A stretch of 64,000 nucleotides of DNA from Saccharum officinarum (Eukaryota; Streptophyta; Magnoliopsida; Poales; Poaceae). Position 1 is the stretch's first letter. Each line of letters starts with the position of its first letter. The notes under the pieces are model-generated. The model saw nothing but the letters and a program-made list of their open reading frames with translations. It was not told the DNA's origin and ran no database searches. The DNA lies in NCBI GenBank assembly GCA_020631735.1, contig CM036167.1:438988-502987 (forward strand), read 5' to 3'. This document shows positions 35,500 to 48,067 of the stretch, in pieces. A program made the translations under genes and the position numbers.

Positions 35500-36102
35500 T
35501 CCTTATGCTACTAATCTTGCTTTGTTCCTCACAACCATGCCATCTTGATCTTGTTTGTTTCTAAAGACCGACTTAGTACCAATCACATTGTAGTTTTTTG
35601 GCCTCTCAACAAGTTTCCAAACTTGATTTCTAGCAAAGTTGTTTAGTTCTTCATGCATGGCATTTACCCAATCGGAATCCTTCAAAGCATCTTCTAATTT
35701 CTTAGGTTCTTCAAGTGACATAAATGAGTAGTGCTCACAAAAAGATGCTATCTTTGATCTAGTTTGAACACCACTTTGAATTCCACCAATGATTTGGTCC
35801 AATGGATGATCTCTTGCAATACTAGTAGATTGGAGTATTGGGAGTTGATTGCTTCCATTTGTTTGACCTTGAACTTGAGCTTCATCATGAGTACCACTAG
35901 AGCTTGCTTGATTTGTATCAATTTGCACACTTTGGTTGATCACATGAATATCATCATCATCAACTTGCCTTGGCCTAACATCACAAATGTCCATGTTCTT
36001 CATTGCATTTGATAATTGATCTCCTCTCACATCATCAAGGTTTTGAGCTTCATTTTGAGACCCTTGGGTTTCATCAAAATCAACATCATGAACTTCTTCC
36101 AA
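35500..36102 (-). pseudogene. copia pol linker between integrase and RT
   Basis: The frame runs from EEVHDVDFDETQGSQ through PKNYNVIGTKSVFRNK to RNKARLVA, then TAA (35502-35500) where CAA (Gln, as in LVAQGY) is usual in this clade. It joins the upstream integrase by a frameshift in a run of seven T (about 36178-36184), which is eight T in the contig A copy. Confidence 0.85.
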
Positions 36103-37325
36103 GGTGCCATTTGTGAGATTCCAAACTCTATATGCTTTGCTTGTGGTAGAATAACCAAGTAAGAACCCTTCATCACATTTTTTTCAAACTTGCTTAATCT
36201 AGTGCCTTTCTTGAGAATATAGCATTTGCAACCAAACACTCTAAAGTATACAATGTTGGGCTTTCTTCCATTCAATAGCTCATATGGTGTCTTCTCAAGC
36301 TTCCCATGGCAATAGAGACGATTGCTACAATAGCAAGCCGTGTTGGTGGCTTCACTCCAAAATGAATGACTAACATTGTATTCACTAAGCATTGATCTAG
36401 CCATATCAATCAAGGTTCTATTTTTCCTTTCAACTACACCATTTGATTGAGGAGTATATATTGGTGAGAATTGATGTCCAATACCAAAATCATCACACAA
36501 ATCTTTAATTCTTGTGTTCTTGAACTCACTACCATTGTCACTTCTAATCTTCTTGATGGTAGTCTCAAACTCATTTTGCACTCTCTTGACAAAAGACTTG
36601 AATAGATCATAAACATCACTCTTGTCATAGAGAAAGAACACCCAAGTATATCTAGTGTAGTCATCAACAATCATAAAACCATACTTGTTGCCACCAATGC
36701 TAGTGTATGATGTTGGCCCAAACAAGTCCATGTGCAATAGCTCAAATGCCTTTGATGTGCTCATTTCACTCTTACTAGGATGTGTATTTCTAACTTGTTT
36801 GCCAGCTTGACAAGCACTACATAGTTTATCCTTTTTAAAAGTGACATCTTTCAAGCCTCTAACTAAGTCATGCCTCAAAAGTTTATTCAATTGTTTCATT
36901 CCAACATGACTAAGCCTTCTATGCCACAACCATCCCATACTAGATTTACTAAGCAAGCATGATGTCAATTGTGTCTCACTATCATTGAAGTCAACCAAGT
37001 ATAAGCTACCATGTCTAAATCCTTTGAATATCAAATTTGATCCATCAACACTTATGACTTCAACATCATCACTACTAAATATGCACTTGAAGCCAAGATC
37101 ACAAAGTTGTGCCACCGATAAAAGATTGAAATCCAAACTTTCAACTAGCAACACATTAGATATGCTCATATCATTTGAGATAGCAATTTTACCAAGCCCC
37201 TTGACCTTACCTTTCTTGTTGTTGTCGAAAGTGATAGCATCAAAACCACCATTTTGACTTGTATTAATTGAATTGAACATACAAGAGTCTCCGGTCATAT
37301 GTTGAGTGCACCCACTATCAAGCAC
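36103..37325 (-). pseudogene. copia protease and integrase
   Basis: The aspartic protease begins VLDSGCTQHMTGDSCMF (Asp-Ser-Gly). A TAG precedes it where tryptophan is usual. The pre-integrase zinc finger follows (LWHRRLSHVGM...CSACQAGKQ, HHCC), then the integrase core with the three acidic residues in HMDLFGP, RSDNGSEF and VVERKNRT. It inserts element cDNA in the genome. The frame breaks near its C-terminus (about 36185) into the linker. Upstream it is out of frame with gag, so no intact gag-pol reading frame exists in this copy. Confidence 0.9.
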
Positions 37326-37404
37326 CTAATGCCTTCCTCCGGCTTTGTAATTGACCTACAAGACAAGATCAATTCTTTTTAGGTACCCAAACTTGTTTGG
37401 GTCC

Positions 37405-39059
37405 TCAAAGGTTAGAGACTAAGCTCTTTGGTACCCAAATGATTTTCTTCTTTGAGCTCATCCATGGTGCACCAATGAACTTAGCATAAACACCATTTGT
37501 ACTCTTGGTAAGCATATAGAAAGAATCAAACTTAATTGAGGATACATTAACATTTGATTTCTTGTTCATGCATTGTTGCTCTATGTGACCAACTTGCTTG
37601 CAACTTTTGTAATAACTACCATTGTTCTTCACAAAACGAGTCTTGTGAGGAGCAAAAGTGGCCTTGCCCTTCTTGGGGTTATAGCCCAATCCCTCTTTGT
37701 AGAGAGAAGCTCTTTGGCTACCCAAGCACATAAGCAAGCGGTCCTCGCCACCATAAGCCTTAGCTAATGTGTGATTGAGCTCTTTTACATCCTTCTTGAG
37801 ATTTTCATTCTCAACTATAAGTGTGGAGTCACAAGTGAAACCATCACTACTAGATGAGGATAATGTAGGTGAGCTATATGAAGGGTTAGTGGGAGCAACA
37901 ATAATAGGCTTATGAAAGGATTCATCAATTATATTACATGATATGCCTATGTTACAAGTTTTAGCTTTCTCAATATTAGTTGGCATGTTTTCACATTTTT
38001 CAACTAGAGAGGAATGAGCTTCTTCAAGCTTGGTGTGAGACTTTTGAAGCTTCTTATGGTCTACCTTTAGATTCTCATAAGATGCCCTAAGCTCATCAAG
38101 TTCTTGCATAAGGTTTTTCTTTTCCTTAAGCAAGCCCTTGCACTCCTTTCTAGATTCTTTAAAATGTTGAGTGCAATCTTCTAGCATAGTGATTAGTTCA
38201 TCTTTAGTGAATTCTTCTTCATCACTATCACTATCACTATCACTAGTATTATCATGATCACTCTCATCATCGGATAATACCTTAGCGGCCTTAGCCATGA
38301 AGCATGATGGAGTGTCGAAGAGGGAGACCTTCTCTTGGATGGCAATGCTAGCATGTCCCTTCTTCTTACTCTTGTTATCATCCTCATCATCACTTGAGGA
38401 ATCATCACTATCCCATGTAGCAACATGAGAATCATTCTTCTTCATATAAGAGCTCTCCTTCTTCTCTTGCTTCTTCTTTTGTTTCTTTCTCTCCTTCTTG
38501 ATGGCATCTTCATCATCACTATCATAAGGACATTTTGCAATGAGATGGTCCTTGCTATGGCATCTAAAGCATCTTATGGTATGCTCATTCTTCTTGGATG
38601 AGTTCTTCCTCCTTCTTGCACGAAAGCCTTTCTTCTTCATGAATTTGCCAAATTGCTTGACAAAGAGAGCCATCTTCTCATCAATGTCATCACTATCACA
38701 AGAGCTTGAGTCTTCATCACTTGATGATTCAATCTTGGATTTGCCCTTGGATGTGGTGGCTTTGAATGCCACACTCTTCTTCTTATCATCATCTTTCTTC
38801 TCATTTTCCTTCTTCTTCTTCTTGACCAACTCATCCTTCTCATCATCTTCTCTATATGAATCATCGGTCATCACCTCTTGGAATATTTGTTGAGGAGTTG
38901 AATCCTTCAATGTAGTCCTCACAAGCACGGTGATCAATGTATCAAACCTCTTGGGTAGACTTCTCAAGAACTTCATAGAGAATTGATTGTCCTTGACCTC
39001 CTCACCAAGTGCCTTGAGCTCATTGACAATGACTTGCAACCTATGAAACATCTCTGGTA
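37405..39059 (-). pseudogene. copia gag, 3' portion, downstream of the solo-LTR insertion
   Basis: An open frame of about 548 residues begins inside gag (MFHRLQVIVNELKALGEEVK). It has a CCHC zinc knuckle (CFRCHSKDHLIAKC), long Lys/Glu/Asp- and Ser-rich stretches, a coiled-coil-like segment (KECKGLLKEKKNLMQELDEL) and a second knuckle-like motif (CKQVGHIEQQC). It ends WVPKSLVSNL. Gag builds the particle that packages element RNA. The start lies across the inserted LTR at 41388, so this copy is split. Confidence 0.88.
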
Positions 39060-39064
39060 CACTC

Positions 39065-41122
39065 TGTAAGGTCCAAATAGGCTAGAGGGGGGGTGAATAG
39101 CCTAATTAAAACTTCTACAAGAATTACTTAACCACGAGTTAGTATGAAAGGTGGCGAAGCAAAAGCACTAGCTCTAACTAATTTAGCAAGCCACCTACAC
39201 AAGTCTAGTACAAGGCTATTCACTAAACACAACAACAACTACAATCTAGAAACAAGAAGTAATACGAGAGAAGAGCTTTAATTGATTATACCGCCGTGTA
39301 GAGATGAGATGTACCAATCAATCAATCACACAAGAGAAATCCTCGGGAAGAGAATGACACAAGAATTTATCCCGAGGTTCACTTGCTTCCCGGCAAGCTA
39401 CTCCCCGTTGTGGCGATACACCCACTTGTCGGTTCGCGAGCTAATCGACTATCAAGAGTCGAGCCCTCAGCGGGCGCCGCACAACCGCACACAAGATGGG
39501 GATCCTCCAAGCCACGAGCTTTACTAGAGTATCCAATTAGCGAACTCCCGCGGGGAAGGATCAAGAACCCCTTACAACACTTGGTGAAGGCTCCAACAAT
39601 CTCCAATTGCGAGCTCAATCACCTCCGCTGCTCCAAGCCGTCTACCGTGTCGGGAAACACGGAAGAGTAACAAGAAATCCGCAGCAACTCGAAGATCAAG
39701 TGCCTCTAGAATGCAACTCTCAAGCAATGCACTTAAATCTCACTCAATCTCACTCAAGATGTGCAACTATGCAAAGAGATGAGTGGAGGGGTTGTTCTCT
39801 AGCTCAAAGTATGTCTCTAGTTCTCAAAATGTGCAAGAGTTACCCTCAAACCCCGGCCAACGTCTATTTATAACGAAGGGGTACGCAGCTAGCCGTTACA
39901 GACGACGCAGCGAAAAACGCGCTGACCGGACGCTCCGGTCAGGGTGACCGGACGCGTCCGGTCACTACACGACAAACGTGAACAGTGTGCGTCAGAACTA
40001 GCCGTTGCCCTGACCGGACGCGCTGAACCGAGTGACCGGACGCGACAGTGCCAGCGTCCGGTCGCGTTCCAGTAAGCTCCCGTTGAAACCGGACGCGTCA
40101 GATCACACGTGACCGGACGCGCTCAACGAGTGACCGGACACGACAGTGCCAGCGTCCGGTCGTGTTCCAGTAAGCACCAGCTACGACCGGACGCGTCCGA
40201 TCGTACGTGACCGGACGCGCCGCGCGTCCGATCGTCACTCCGCTTCGCTCTGTGTTCCTGGACGCCTGACCGGACGCTCCGGTCCCGTGAAGGACCGGAC
40301 GCGCCGGTCACGCGCTTCTCTCTTACGCTCAGTTGTACTGACCGGACGCGCTGGTCAGGCCAGACCCGCGTCCGGTCACAAACCCTAGAGCTCGCGCTGC
40401 GTTGAACTGACCGGACGCGTCCGGTCAAACCGAGACCGCGTCCGGTGCAGCGTCCGATCGCCGTTTTTCAGTGAAAAATATTTTGGACTTTCGCCACCTT
40501 TTCTCGCCTCCGGCGCAATAGAAAATAGGCATTTCATTTTCTCGAAAACGCCTGAATCCCGCGCTCGCACGCTCGGCGGGAGGGAGAGCGAACCCCAAAC
40601 CCCTTATTACCGCTCAAACACCACCGCCTTCGCAAATGTGCTAACACCACCAAGTGTACACCACAAAGTGCAAGTGTGTTAGCATTTCACAAACATTTTC
40701 CAAGGCGTTATGTTAGTTCTCAACTAGATCCTAATGCATATGCTCAAGACATTGATCTAGTGGCACTTGATTCCCGAGCTAACCGTGATTGCCCCTCTTG
40801 ATAGTCGACTATTTATCCTAAATCCGGTCAATCACTTCTCTACTCAACTTAGACCGGCAAAAGGAAAACCCTATGGTTATACCTTTGCCTTGCGCTCTTA
40901 GATCTTTCTCCTCCACTTGATCATCAAGTTCATCATATTATGTGCATCTCCACCATGATCGTCATTTCATGTCCATGCACCATTTCTTTGTGATCTTGTG
41001 GCCACCACTCCTTGCCACGTACACTTTCATCACATGCGTTGCTTATGCCTAACTCAAAACACTTAACACATGGCATTAGCAACTTGGTGTCATTAATTAC
41101 CAAAACCAAACTTGGGCTTTCA
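39065..41122 (-). mobile_element. solo Sirevirus LTR inserted in gag, TSD CACTC
   Basis: A complete 2058-bp LTR, TGTAAGGTCC...GGGCTTTCA on +, is flanked by CACTC at 39060-39064 and 41123-41127. Removing it and one TSD copy rejoins the gag codons reading ESVPEMFHRL. It belongs to the same family as the host's LTRs but carries a clearly different palindrome block (about 39905-40450). TATTTATA at 39865-39872; 20-bp palindrome at 39945-39964. Solo LTRs arise by recombination between an element's two LTRs. Confidence 0.95.
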
Positions 41123-41127
41123 CACTC

Positions 41128-41388
41128 TCATCTTCTTACATCTTGAAGCTAGAAAACTTTTCTTGCAAGAGCACTAATAGCAATGTCATTGCATTGGAGC
41201 TTCTTCTCTTCCACCGGTGTAGGTGCTTCCGGATTAGCAACCTCAAATTTTGTTTCGGTGACCTTCCACACTTCTCTATTGATTTACTTTAGGTGTGCGG
41301 TCATCTTAACCTTCCAATATGCATATTTTGTGCCATCAAAGTGAGGTGCCTTCTTGGTGTTGTTGATGTGCAAGCTTAATTGAGCCAT
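41128..41388 (-). pseudogene. copia gag, 5' portion
   Basis: ATG at 41388 on minus, then MAQLSLHINNTKKAPHFDGT and YAYWKVKMTAHLK, typical of copia gag N-termini. An in-frame TAA follows AHLK. Relative to usual gag length a stretch is missing between ALARKVF and FKM, and another TAA lies just before EDES. So this gag was degenerate besides being split by the solo LTR. Confidence 0.75.
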
Positions 41389-41433
41389 TTTTTTTCACCG
41401 TAGGTTGTTAAGCCTTAAATAAATGGTGCCTCG

Positions 41434-41445
41434 GCTCTGATACCA
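41434..41445 (-). other. primer-binding site complementary to initiator tRNA-Met
   Basis: Minus strand TGGTATCAGAGC, two bases inside the LTR end at 41448. It fixes the element's orientation and marks 41448-43216 as its 5' LTR. Confidence 0.92.
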
Positions 41446-41447
41446 CT

Positions 41448-43216
41448 TGTAAGGTCCAAATAGGCTAGAGGGGGGGGTGAATAGCCTAATTAAAACTTCT
41501 ACAATAAATACTTAACCACAAGTTAGTACGAAAGGTGGCGAAGCAAAAGCACTAGCTCTAACTAATTAAGCAAGCCACCTACACAAGTCTAGACAAGGCT
41601 ATCCACTAAACACAACAACAACTACAAGCTAGAAACAAGAAGTAATACGAGAGAAAAGCTTCGAGTGATTATATCGCCGTGTAGAGAAGAGAAGTACCAA
41701 TCAATCAACCACACAAGAGAAATCCTCAGGAAGAGAATGACACAAGAATTTATCCTGAGGTTCACTTGCTTCCCGGCAAGCTACTCTCTGTTGTGGCGAT
41801 ACACCCACTTGTCGGTTCGCGAGCTAATCGACTATCAAGAGTCGAGCCCTCGGCGGGCACCGCACAACCGCACACAAGATGGGGATCCTCCAAGCCACGA
41901 GCTTCACTAGAGTATCCAATTTGCGAACTTCCGCGGGGAAGGATCAAGAACCCCTTACAACACTTGGTGAAGGCTCCAACAATCTCCAATTGCAAGCTCA
42001 ATCACCTCCGCTGCTCCAAGCCGTCTACCGTGTCAGGAAACACGGAAGAGTAATAAGAAATCCACAGCAACTCGAAGATCAAGTGCCTCTAGAATGTAAC
42101 TCTCAAGCAATGCACTTGAGTCTCACTCAATCTCACTTAAGATGTGCAACTAATCAAAGAGATAAGTGGAGGGGTTGTTCTCTAGCTCAAAGTATGTCTC
42201 TAGGTCTCAAAATGTGCAAGAGTTGCCCTCAAACCCCGGCCAACGTCTATTTATAACGAAGGGGTACGCAGCTAGCCGTTACGGACGATGCAGTTCAAAA
42301 CGGGATGACCGGACGCACCGGTCAGGGTGACCGGACGCGTCCGGTCACTACAGGACAAGCTTGAACAGTGCGCGTCAGAAGTTACCGTTGCTATGACCGG
42401 ACACGCCCTAGCGTATGACCGGACGCGCTGGTCAACTGACCGGACGCGCCGATCGCTCAGCACCGCGAGCCCGCAAAGCAACGACCGGACACGCCTTAGC
42501 GAATGACCGGACGCGACAGTGCCAGCGTCCGGTTTGAGTCCAGTAAGCTCCCTCAATGACCGGACGCGTCCGATCGTACGTGACCGGACGCGCCCCGCGT
42601 CCGATCATCACTCCTGTGCTCTCTGCCCCTCTGGACGCCTGACCGGACGCGCCGGTTCCGTGAAGGACCGGATGCGCCGGTCGCTCACTCTGCTTTTGCG
42701 CACAGGTGAACTGACCGGACGCGCTGGTCAGGCCAGACCAGCGTCCGGTCACTAACCCTAGGCGCAGTGACCAAATGAACTGACAGGACGCGCTGGTCAA
42801 TCCGTGACCGCGTCCGGTGCAGCGTCCGGTCACCACAGTGACCTCCGTTCACCTCCGTTTCTTTTCCGACTTCCGGCGCAATAGAAAATAGGCGTTTCAC
42901 TTCTCCAAAAAAACGCCGAATCCAAACCCTTCTCTACCGCTCAAACTCTACCGCCTTCACAAACGTGCTAACACCACCATGTGTAAATCACCATGTGCAT
43001 ATGTGTTAGCATTTCACAATCATTTTCCAAGGCATTATGTTAGCTCTTTTACTAGATCCTAATGCATATGCTCAAGACAATGATATAGTGGCACTTGATT
43101 CTCGAGCTAACTGTGATTGCCCCTCTTGATAGTCGGCTATGTATCCTAAACCCGGTCAATCACATCTCTACTCATCTTAGACCGACAAAAGGAAAACCCT
43201 ATGATTATACCTTTGC
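41448..43216 (-). repeat. Sirevirus 5' LTR, split by the Ty3/gypsy insertion
   Basis: Begins TGTAAGGTCCAAATAGGC on +, and matches the 31073 LTR as far as ACCTTTGC at 43216, where a gypsy LTR starts. Missing sequence (from CTTGCGCTC on) should lie beyond the gypsy element, outside the window. TATTTATA at 42248-42255; 20-bp palindrome at 42328-42347. Confidence 0.9.
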
Positions 43217-46200
43217 TGTAACACCTCAAGTGTTTAGCTCCTTAATTGCATTGCATTTGCATTTGCATAAGCATAAGCATGCATCATTCATGTTTGTTAT
43301 TTCATGTGATGCAACACATGTGATTGTTCTGGGGTTTATTTGAATTATTTCATGAAGTATTTGATAGTTGGTGTAACAAAAAGGTAAGGTAGCCAATCAT
43401 GACCTACAACACCTTAGTTATACTTAGGGTAACATTTGGAACAAGGTTCATGTTGACCAAAATTTCAAAATTTGCCCTCCAAGAGAAGTTTGACCACCAT
43501 TTGACCCTAGAAGGCTCTAGTTTGACCAATTAAAAAGTCTAATTTAGAGACCTTGCATGGAAGAGCACCCTTAAGCAAAGTTGTAAAGAAATTCATGGGG
43601 AACAAAAGTCTCAATATGACCATCTCATGAAATTGACCCTAACATGCTCAAAAGTGGCCCACAAGTCAGTTAGAGAGGTAGCTCCAAGACTTAGAATTTT
43701 TCTAAGTCTGGAATCTGACCCTACAGTTTTACTGATGCCTACTTTAGGAGCTTTTAGTTTGCAAACCAGGCCAAACCAGTCTTTGAGCCAATTGACAAAG
43801 TTGTTGTCCACACATAGCTCTACAACATTGTCAATATCACCATCACCTGGTTCTCAATAGTTTAGGAGATATAGTGTCAAGAAGTTAGGGTTTCAGTCGG
43901 CGTTATCTCTGAAACTGCATTTCAGTTTCAAGGGGCACCACTTTGGAGCTCTGTAGTTTCAAATCTAGGCCGAACCAGCCCAAACTCCAATTGACAAACT
44001 TGTAGACCTCATGTAGCTCTACAAAATTGGTGTAATCATCTTTGACTAATTCGAACCGGTTTGGGAGATAATCATCGTGGAAGTCGCTCTGTCAGTCGGT
44101 CATCGATGTCACCATTCAACCGATTCAGTTTCGTCAGTCGGGGAGTGGCCGACCGGCCGCAGGCCGTCGTCGACGCGTGGAGGCGCAGTGGCGCCCGTAC
44201 ACCGGCCCTGGCCCCACCAGTCAGGCCGCAACGCCTTCAAGACGCCACGACGCGTGAGCCAGCCTCCATTCCTCCGCCCCCTCTCTTCCAGTTGCCAAGA
44301 AACATCGAAACCGAGCCGCCATTGCCGTTCTTCTCCGGCGAGCTCAAGCGCGAGCCACACCGCATCACCGGCCGCCAGACCTCGCCACTCCCTCCGCCTC
44401 ACCACCCTCCATCCCCTTGACCCACCGAAGCCCGCGATTTGACTCGAGGTGAGCCGCATTGCTTTCTTCCCCGTCTCCGAGAGGTCGCCGGAGCCCGCCA
44501 TGGGACCTCACCGTGGTCGGGGTGCTTCGGGTCTCTCTCCATCCTCCCTTCCTAGCAAAATGGATCCGCCTAGCTTCGGTGAAGCTCGTACCGAGCCTAG
44601 ACCGCACCGTACATCCTCACCGGCGACGGTGCGCCGCCACCGGACATCACCGGCCGCCGCTCGCGGTGACAAACCCCTTCCACCCCATCCCCATCCATTC
44701 CACGAGCACCAATCGACGCACCGGGTGACGGAGAACACGAGGCGGTGTTCGATTGGCCGAGCGAGCTCTTCTCCGGCGAGCTCGAGCTCGTCGGAGCTCG
44801 CGGGCCTCCGCCTCCCCTGTCTCCGGTCACTGACCGTGGGGGCCCGCCCGTCAGTGACGCGCGCGGGCGGGAGCGCTGAGCGGGCCGCGCGCGCGAGTGT
44901 GTGGGCCGAGTTTTCCGGGCCGGCCCAGTTCATCCGAAATGAAATTCATTTTTATTATTTTGTCACTGATTTTTGTACAAGTTGGAAAAATATAGATCTA
45001 GGGTTTTAATGATCCAAAAATCATGAGATAAATTTTGTTGGGGTCTACATGATGTGTAGTATTTTAGAAAAATATGGATCTGGCATGAGATGTTTAAATT
45101 CTGTAAGAATTTAATAGATCCTTTAAATGTGTTTTGGAATGCATGCAAATTTGTTAAATTTATAACTTGATCTGTAGTGTTCCATAAATCATGAAATTTG
45201 GTGGGTAGGTTACTCTATGCTATCCCTAGCTCTGGTAAAAATTTGGGCATCCGTGCTTAAGTAATTTCCAAGTTATAATGCTATCTTGTTATTCTAGGAA
45301 ATAATTAAATGAATTTTTGTAATTTTTCTACATGTGCAATGTTCATATAAATTTTTGGAGAATGTCTTGGTACCCTAGAGTGTCCAAGAAAATTAAGAAA
45401 TCTGTTGTTTGACACTTTTTACTATGCTTTGTTATTTATACAAAAATCAGCCTTTTGGGCTTGTGAATTTTTTTCAGAGAGTTTCTGTGAATAAAACTTG
45501 TTCAAATTTTTACTGTGGTCTCTTTTTGGGTCAGAGAGTCCCTGTAATTTTTGTAGAATTTTAGGAGCAGTTTACATATATGTTTGAAATTCCACTTAAT
45601 TACTTAAGTAAATTAAGAAATGAGTTTAAATAAATATTCTAGGTGGGCACACCTTACTTTCTGGTGTTCTTGTGACATTTGTGAACTTGTAGTAGTATTA
45701 GTTTGGTCTTAGAGAATGTTGGTCACATCAATAAATATTTAACCTTTGTAATTTTAGGTTTTCTGGACAGCTAGTAGTAATTCTAAATTTGGCTTTGATA
45801 AAATTGGTTGCTGGAAAACTTGTAAAATACCAAAGTTGGAGTAAACTTGATGAACTAGCTTGTGTCAAAATTTGGAAGCATTTGGCTTAGTAGTTTGAGA
45901 GTTACTATTGTTTAAAGTGGCAGTTCAAAATCTGCTACTCTCTGTTTTGAGAGGACAGATTCTGGAACTTGTGAAGTTTGACATGGAGAACTTCGGAGTT
46001 TGGAGTTGAGGTCTGAAAATGAATTGTAGTGCATTTCTTAGGCTTTCCAGATTGTCTTAGATCATATCTTTTGGAATTGTAAATCTCCAGTTGTGATAAA
46101 ACAAGTAGCTGCTGTCCAGGATGCTTACTGTGGTGTTTTGCTGATTGATATGGTGTAATATCCTAAGACATGCTACTTTTGTAATTGTTAGGTGTTAGGG

Positions 46201-48052
46201 CCTTAACTGAGGAATGAGCAGCTTTATCTTAGGTTAAGTAGATTAGGTGAGTACTTCTCTACCGGAGAGGAAATTTGCACCTACTCTTTTGAAGTGATTT
46301 GAATAGAGCGTTAAATTGTTGTAATGCATTTCATTCCGAGCATATTGCATCTTTCATTATGCATTCATGGGATTTATTATGCACTCATGCAATAGGTGTA
46401 CCGGAGGGGTGACACTCCTCGAATTCGAACAAGCGATACCGGAGGAGGTGCTGAGTCAACCGGAGGAATTAGCAGAAGAACCAACGTCGGGGAAGCTCCG
46501 TCAGAAGACTACCCGAGTGCCCTGACCACCGGCCTTCAACTTTTCTGAAAGGCAAGCCCCGGTGCATGCTGAACCTACTGTTTTATAAATTAATCTTGAG
46601 TACTTTTAATTGTTTACTGCATTAAGTTGTAGGAGTTATATGAAAACACTTGTTGCATTATACCTGTCCTTGTCCAGATATCGTACTGAATCCTATATTA
46701 GGTGTAGGCACGTGTCAATGCTTAGCCCTGCTTAGTACGGTAGAAGTCGGGTGATTTCCGGTCATCCGCGAGATGTAGGACTGGGTCACGAGTGGCTTAT
46801 GGCTATCGTGATGGAACCATGCTTAAAAATGAAATTGAGACCGGGCGGGAGTTCGATAGTACAGCCGCAAGACACTTCACGTCTTGGGTGTGGAGCTATG
46901 CCCGTCTGAGTCGTTTAAGGACCGATTCGCTGTACGTCCTTGAGTCATGTTGAACGCAGTCTAACACTTAGTTGGCCGGATAAGTCGTTCCGACCGCGAA
47001 GCCGAGTAATGTGATTCAGGCCGGGAATCGAATGGTAGGTTGCTTCTTGGAGGAGAGAAAAGATGTGCTTGGGGACATTGGCGTGAGACCAAGGGGGGTT
47101 AGAGTCCCTATCACCTGGCAGAGTGTCGCCCTTGGGGTCGCGACATTATTCGGACCCGCGATTCCTGAATCATATGAAACGGGCCTGTGCGACCCTGGCA
47201 GGGGTCTGCACGGTGAGTGTTAGAAATACCCCTCCAGCTGGATAGGAATTCGATTCGAATCGCCGTCTCCCGGTTAGTGAGCACTTGACTTGAGCAGCGG
47301 CAACGTAGAACTCATTAAATAAACTGGTGGTTAAGGGAATGATACAATGTTGCCATAATGATATACCTGCTATGGATATAATAATAATGTTGTTTGATTA
47401 TAATCAAGTGCATGTTTAGTACAGGTGCTAAGATAGATGACAGGTAAATGCTAAAAATAACTGCTAGTACAGGTTATAAGAGTTTCAATTACTTATGCCT
47501 TTATGCAAAATGTTATGTCAGCTAGCCTCTTGTGTAAGCCTTGCATAATCCTTGGTGTCATCTTATTTCTGGTTTTCGACGGGTAAGTCTAGCTGAGTAC
47601 ATTCCAGTACTCAGGGTTTATTCCCTCCTGTTGCAGATGACATGCTTTATCAGGGATTCTGCAAGACGTGTCTCCACCCTGCGGGTGATGATGACTAGAT
47701 CACAAGGGCGTGATCGTCTTTATGTACTTTCCTCATGCTTTTGTGGGATGTCGATCATCCAGACTGGCAGTATTTAATTAACTAGTGTGTGTGTTATGCT
47801 TCCGCTACTTTCAAACTTGTTTGTTTATTTGCTACTATCTACTCGTGGTGTAAACTTATTTCGGACTACTTGTGAAATGTAACGTACGATGTGTATGTTG
47901 AATGATGCGATCCTGGTTGTAAGTAGTTTGGTTTGAAATCCTTCGTGATTTCGATTGACTACCGGGATTATATGGGCTCAAGTTTGAAAATTTGAGCGCT
48001 TCGGTGCTTGTTTTCGTACTTGTGCTCTTATAATTTGGTCGGTTCTGTTACA
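43217..48052 (+). repeat. 5' LTR of the chromovirus (contig B copy)
   Basis: 4836 bp, TGTAACACCTCAAGTG...GGTTCTGTTACA. It starts exactly where the copia LTR is interrupted, with TTTGC (43212-43216) as the candidate TSD whose partner is out of view. The 3' boundary is set by the primer-binding site. There is a GC-rich island at 44090-44935 and AT-rich sequence afterwards. Apparent ORFs in the GC island show no domain. Very long LTRs fit the Tekay/Del group. Confidence 0.88.
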
Positions 48053-48054
48053 GC

Positions 48055-48067
48055 TGGTACCGGAGCA
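48055..48067 (+). other. primer-binding site of the chromovirus (contig B copy)
   Basis: TGGTACCGGAGCA, 2 bases after the LTR. It resembles the tRNA-Met site TGGTATCAGAGCA with two mismatches. Confidence 0.7.

Larger units (their letters stand above)
28197..36964. repeat. ~8.77-kb block, second copy of the duplicated segment (contig start)
   Basis: Starts AGTGCAGACTTCGCC, as at 19330, and stays collinear to the point where the first copy stops. Indels relative to the first copy are dense in the first ~300 bases, then rare. Substitutions such as those around 32530-33060 also exist, so a haplotype or homeologue difference is possible. Confidence 0.85.

Noticed and set aside
44061..45009. Overlapping ORFs in the GC island of the gypsy LTR (also 52768-53715)
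   Set aside because: Several frames are open because of GC composition; no domain, and they lie in a non-coding LTR segment.
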